NCBI GenBank assembly: GCA_040216635.1
Contig: JAVJOU010000003.1
Coordinates: forward strand, 124,001-188,000
Length of the DNA: 64,000 nucleotides
Origin: UBA1479 sp040216635
GTDB lineage: Bacteria; Pseudomonadota; Alphaproteobacteria; Rhodospirillales; Casp-alpha2
Direction: 5' to 3'
Below the pieces are notes generated by a model. The model was not told the DNA's origin and made no database searches. It was given only the letters and a program-made list of their open reading frames with translations. Within the stretch, counting starts at the first letter, position 1; every line of letters begins with the position of its first letter. This document shows positions 60,886 to 64,000 of the stretch, piece after piece. The position numbers were made by a program, and so were the translations under genes.

Positions 60886-62549
60886 TGCACGTCCTCCCCG
60901 AAGAAGCGTAGCGCCGCCTGTACGGGATTGGGCGCTGCCTGGCCCAGGCCGCAAATCGACGCATCGCGCATGGCCTGGCTCAATTCTTCAATCAGATCGG
61001 CATCCCATTTGGGCTTGTCGATCAATTTTAGCATCTTTTCGCAGCCGACGCGGCAGGGTGTGCACTGGCCGCAGCTTTCGTCCTCGAAGAACCGGATCAG
61101 GTTCTTGCAGATTTCCTTGACGTCGTCCTGGTCGGAAAAGATCACGACCGCCGAGGACCCGATGAAGCATCCATGTTTGTCGAGGGTGCCGAAGTCGAGC
61201 GGCTCGTCCGCCAGGCTTTCCGGCAGAATGCCGCCGGAGGCACCGCCCGGCAGGTAGGACTTGAAGGTATGGCCGTCTTCCATGCCGCCGCAATAATCTT
61301 CGATTAATTGGCGGGCGGTCGTGCCGGCGGGGGCTAATTTGACGCCCGGTTCCTTGACCCGCCCCGAAACGGAATAGAAATGCGGTCGGCCCTGGTCCTG
61401 ATACCAATTGGGTCCGTGTTCGATGATCTTCGGCAGCCAGTAGACGGTCTCGACATTGTTGATCAGCGTCGGGCGGCCCCACAGGCCCGCCTGGGCGGGG
61501 AAAGGCGGGCGGTTGCGCGGCAGGCCGCGTTTGCCTTCGATGCTTTCCAGCATCCCCGATTCCTCACCGCAGATATAAGCCCCCGCACCACGGCGCAGGT
61601 GAAGCTTGATGTCGCCGTTCAGGCCGGCGTCCTCGACTTTCTTGATCTCGGTCAAAAGAACGTCACGGCAGGCCGGATATTCGTCACGCAGATAGATATA
61701 GACGGCATCGGCTTCGACCGACCAGGCCGCGAGCAAGGCCCCTTCGATCACCCGGTGGGGATCGGTCTCGAAACAATAGCGGTCCTTGAAGGTGCCGGGC
61801 TCGCCCTCGTCCGCATTGATGGCGACCAGGCGCGGCTTGGGCGCATTCTTCATGAAGCCCCATTTGGTGGCCGTGGGGAAACCGGCGCCGCCCAGACCGC
61901 GCAGACCTGATTCCTTAATAATTTCAACGGTCTCGTCGCGGCCGCGGGTTCCGTTCAGGCAATCGCCCAGAATTTTGTAGCCGCCTTCGGCAAGATAGGC
62001 GGAAAGATCCTTGTAATCGGGCAGGTCCATCTTGACCTTGCCGCCTTCGACCGCGGCTTTGACGCTGTCCGCATCGGCATTGAAAATCTGGCGCTGTTTG
62101 ACGACCGCCACCGGTGCCTTGTCGCAGGCGCCGACGCAAGGGGCATGAATGACGCGCACGTCCGGGCCCAGGACGCTTTTCAGCTTGTCCGTCAGCGCGG
62201 CGGAGCCCTTCATTTCGCAGGTGATGCTGTCGCACACGCGCACGGTCAGTTCCGGCGGGGCGTTTTCACCGGCTTTCACCACATCGAAGTGATGATAGAA
62301 GGTCGCGACTTCGTAGACTTCCGTCTGCGCCAGGCGCAGTTCGCTGGCCAACGCGGCCATATGCGCATCCGACAGATGTCCATAGGCGTCCTGAATTAGA
62401 TGCAGATACTCTATAAGGTATTCGCGTTGACGGGGCTGGTCGCCCAGCAGGCCACTAACATCCGCGAGCGCTTGGTCCGAAACTTGGCGGCCCTTGCCAT
62501 ACGCGGCGCGATCGCGACGGCGTCCTTTTTGGGCGGTAGCGGTGGACAT
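60882..62549 (-). CDS. NuoE-NuoF fusion, diaphorase subunit of NAD-linked formate dehydrogenase
   Basis: A 555-residue fusion of two electron-transfer subunits. Residues 1 to 160 are NuoE/FdsG-like with a [2Fe-2S] cluster (C106, C111, C138, C142). The rest is NuoF/FdsB-like: the FMN site GLRGLGGAGFPTATKW, INADEGEPGTFKDR, the NADH site RGAGAYICGEESGMLESIEG-like segment, and the [4Fe-4S] set C493, 496, 499, 503 and C533. It takes electrons from FdsA and reduces NAD. In most fds operons the two are separate genes; no separate fdsG or fdsD is seen. AAGGAGG precedes the ATG. Confidence 0.93.
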   Translation of the reverse strand: MSTATAQKGRRRDRAAYGKGRQVSDQALADVSGLLGDQPRQREYLIEYLHLIQDAYGHLSDAHMAALASELRLAQTEVYEVATFYHHFDVVKAGENAPPELTVRVCDSITCEMKGSAALTDKLKSVLGPDVRVIHAPCVGACDKAPVAVVKQRQIFNADADSVKAAVEGGKVKMDLPDYKDLSAYLAEGGYKILGDCLNGTRGRDETVEIIKESGLRGLGGAGFPTATKWGFMKNAPKPRLVAINADEGEPGTFKDRYCFETDPHRVIEGALLAAWSVEADAVYIYLRDEYPACRDVLLTEIKKVEDAGLNGDIKLHLRRGAGAYICGEESGMLESIEGKRGLPRNRPPFPAQAGLWGRPTLINNVETVYWLPKIIEHGPNWYQDQGRPHFYSVSGRVKEPGVKLAPAGTTARQLIEDYCGGMEDGHTFKSYLPGGASGGILPESLADEPLDFGTLDKHGCFIGSSAVVIFSDQDDVKEICKNLIRFFEDESCGQCTPCRVGCEKMLKLIDKPKWDADLIEELSQAMRDASICGLGQAAPNPVQAALRFFGEDVQ

Positions 62550-62967
62550 GCGGGCTTCCTCCTTGACGTAAATCTTATTTCCGGCCCGGTTCCATCGGGC
62601 TTCGATTATGGCCGCACTGATCGTTCTGCCAGCGTCGAATAATTATGTCGCGAAACGGCGGATGCCTTTATCGAATTCTCGATATCGGTACTCCCATACA
62701 CCCTGGTTTCGCACTTGGCATTTGGTATACCACAGAATGTCTATAACATGATCATCCCACTTCGGGAAACAGGGAAAAGGGTCTTTTCTCGATCAGGTGC
62801 CCCCTTTTTTCCATCATGGAAAGCAGGTGACCCTGCATAAGGGGCAGGGCCGTGGAAGGTGCGTAACGGTGGGCCAAGGAGGTGTTGGCTCTTGTGCCCT
62901 GGGCGAGGGTCGGCAATAGTCGTCGCCGGTGCAGCTAAAATGAATACGGTTCAAGGACATACGGCCC
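62550..62967. other. Gene-free divergent region between the NAD-formate dehydrogenase and chpT genes
   Basis: 418 bases. It holds a perfect TGGTATACCA palindrome, a hairpin CCCTGC-N7-GCAGGG near 62830 on the chpT side, and promoters for both directions. No ORF with a ribosome site was found. Confidence 0.5.
62723..62732. promoter_or_regulatory. Palindrome TGGTATACCA, GntR-type operator candidate
   Basis: A perfect 10-base palindrome, 174 bases before the formate dehydrogenase start. It shares the GTATAC core with TTTGTATACAAA at 100. FadR-branch GntR proteins bind such sites. Confidence 0.4.
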
Positions 62968-63624
62968 ATGACCATTGATATTCACCTGGCGCAATTGATG
63001 TGTTCCAGGCTCTGCCACGACTTGGTGGGGCCGGCCGGCGCGGTCAATGCGGGGCTCGAGTTGGCGGAAGAAGGTGACTTGGACGGCGATGCGCTGGATC
63101 TCGTGACATCCAGCGCCGCCGAAGTGACCCGGCGCCTTGCTTTTTTCCGCATCGCCTTCGGTGCCGCCGGTGGCAAGGCATCGACCGTGGGGACGCTTAG
63201 TCTTAACGAGGCACGTGAACTTGCCGGTGAATTGGTAGAAGGCGGCAAAACCACGCTTGAATGGCCGGATAGCGATCATGCCCCCGACAGCTTTTCCGCG
63301 GATGTCGGTAAGGTCTTGCTTTTGATGATCTTATTGGCATCGGAATGCCTGCCCCGTGGGGGGGCGGTGACGGTTCATACGGCGGCCTTGCCGGAAGGCG
63401 CAGGATTGGCGGTCAGCGCCAAAGGTCAAGGGGCGGCGATGAAGCAGGATATTGCCGTGTCGTTGGACCCGGAGGCGGCGGAATATGCCCTGACGGCCAG
63501 AAATATCCACGGCTACTTTGCGCAGCAGCTGGCCCATTCAGGGGGCGGGCGTATCGAAACCTCGCAGGAGGTGGAAAATGAAATCCGCTTCATGGCCTTG
63601 TTCCCCAAGGATAAAAGCGGCTGA
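62968..63624 (+). CDS. chpT: Histidine phosphotransferase ChpT-like
   Basis: A 218-residue protein that receives phosphate on His 17 (SRLCHDLVGPAGAVNAGLEL) and passes it on; in alphaproteobacteria it relays from CckA to CtrA and CpdR. The first part is a dimerising helical hairpin; the second is a degenerate HATPase-like domain with no ATP motifs. AAGGA precedes the ATG. Its neighbour is cheA, a synteny seen in several Rhodospirillales by my recollection. Confidence 0.88.
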   Translation: MTIDIHLAQLMCSRLCHDLVGPAGAVNAGLELAEEGDLDGDALDLVTSSAAEVTRRLAFFRIAFGAAGGKASTVGTLSLNEARELAGELVEGGKTTLEWPDSDHAPDSFSADVGKVLLLMILLASECLPRGGAVTVHTAALPEGAGLAVSAKGQGAAMKQDIAVSLDPEAAEYALTARNIHGYFAQQLAHSGGGRIETSQEVENEIRFMALFPKDKSG

Positions 63625-63937
63625 CGATCAAATCGGAGAATATGGGAGCCGATACCTTTGCATAGACCCTTGGCATACCAAGGACATAAGCCATCAGTCA
63701 TAGTCGATTCGCCTTTAATTCATTTGCCGACATATGGTGGTTTTGCTTTAATTTCCGAGCCTTAGAATTTTCCGTTCTGGGGAAGGCGTCGTACGCTTCG
63801 GTTGAAGGCGGGTCAAACGACCCAGCACCAAACTGATTGGCGCAGAATGCAGAACAGTCATGCGTAGCGCGCCGACGCACCATCGGGCGGATACGGCAAT
63901 AGATTTCGGGGCCAAGGCTCCTGGGAGTAGCAGACAT
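63625..63937 (+). other. Gene-free region between chpT and cheA
   Basis: 313 bases. One palindrome, CCTTGG-CATA-CCAAGG (63668 to 63683), is visible, about 45 bases past the chpT stop, and could be a terminator stem or an operator. No ORF with a ribosome site was found. Confidence 0.4.
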
Positions 63938-64000
63938 GGATGATCTTCTCACTGAATTCCTGACCGAAACTTCGGAAAGCCTGGCCGTGCTTGATGTCGA
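63938..64000 (+). CDS. cheA: CheA-like chemotaxis histidine kinase, N-terminal fragment
   Basis: The first 21 codons (MDDLLTEFLTETSESLAVLD) match the opening helix of CheA's phosphotransfer domain, where Met-Asp-Asp-Leu-Leu and a later FLTET/ES segment are common. The gene continues past the right edge. GGGAG precedes the ATG at a spacing of 8. Adjacent chpT supports a signalling locus. Confidence 0.7.

Noticed and set aside
60142..61257. Plus-strand open frame of 371 codons under the fdsA/NuoEF genes
   Set aside because: It spans two real minus-strand genes and contains no recognisable motif.

Overview
The window looks like part of the chromosome of a GC-rich, free-living alphaproteobacterium, probably of the Rhodospirillales or a close relative. 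Pointers are a ChpT-type phosphotransferase gene next to the start of cheA, a general-stress (EcfG-type) promoter of form GGAAC-N16-CGTT, a TetR/IclR/GntR style of regulation, a coxMSL-type molybdenum hydroxylase operon, and tightly packed operons with many ATGA or GTGA overlaps. I saw no phage, transposase, CRISPR, rRNA or tRNA.

Region 1 to 15 kb is lipid and organic-acid breakdown: a class III CoA-transferase, an APH-like kinase, an ACAD10/11-like acyl-CoA dehydrogenase, an acyl-CoA ligase, a ThDP enzyme, a hydratase/3-hydroxyacyl-CoA dehydrogenase fusion and a thiolase. The kinase plus ACAD10/11-like pair suggests that 4-hydroxyacyl-CoAs may be among the substrates. Between these lie a DUF481 outer-membrane protein, two membrane histidine kinases, a cold-shock protein and two small proteins.

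Region 17 to 34 kb is mixed housekeeping and stress genes: an Asp/Glu racemase relative, a 49-residue membrane protein behind an EcfG-type promoter, an ECF sigma factor, Fe/Mn superoxide dismutase, an RhlE-like RNA helicase, an FkbM methyltransferase, a zinc phospholipase C-like secreted enzyme, PhnN, an OmpA-domain protein, several small-domain proteins, PyrD, an AbrB-type membrane protein and NAD kinase.

Region 34 to 41 kb holds a three-subunit molybdenum hydroxylase operon (FAD, 2Fe-2S, Mo subunits), a TauD/TfdA dioxygenase divergent from an IclR regulator with a clear set of operator half-sites between them, and a run of REP-like palindromes.

Region 41 to 62.5 kb is the most coherent part: a formate dehydrogenase island. 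It has moaA and mobA (cofactor synthesis), fdhD (sulfur transfer), a large four-cluster ferredoxin-like protein, DUF3305 and DUF3306 proteins, a TorD-type chaperone, a small Tat-signal protein, a periplasmic Cys-type formate dehydrogenase (FdhA, FdhB, a lipoprotein, cytochrome b FdhC), and on the other strand a cytoplasmic NAD-linked formate dehydrogenase (FdsA-like plus a NuoE-NuoF fusion). Formate could thus be oxidised both to quinone via the periplasm and to NADH in the cytoplasm. A 5' leader with several helices before the chaperone gene and a palindrome resembling a molybdate (ModE-type) box before moaA suggest cofactor-responsive control. A histidine phosphatase gene inside the island carries a one-base frameshift.

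The window ends with chpT and the first 21 codons of cheA.
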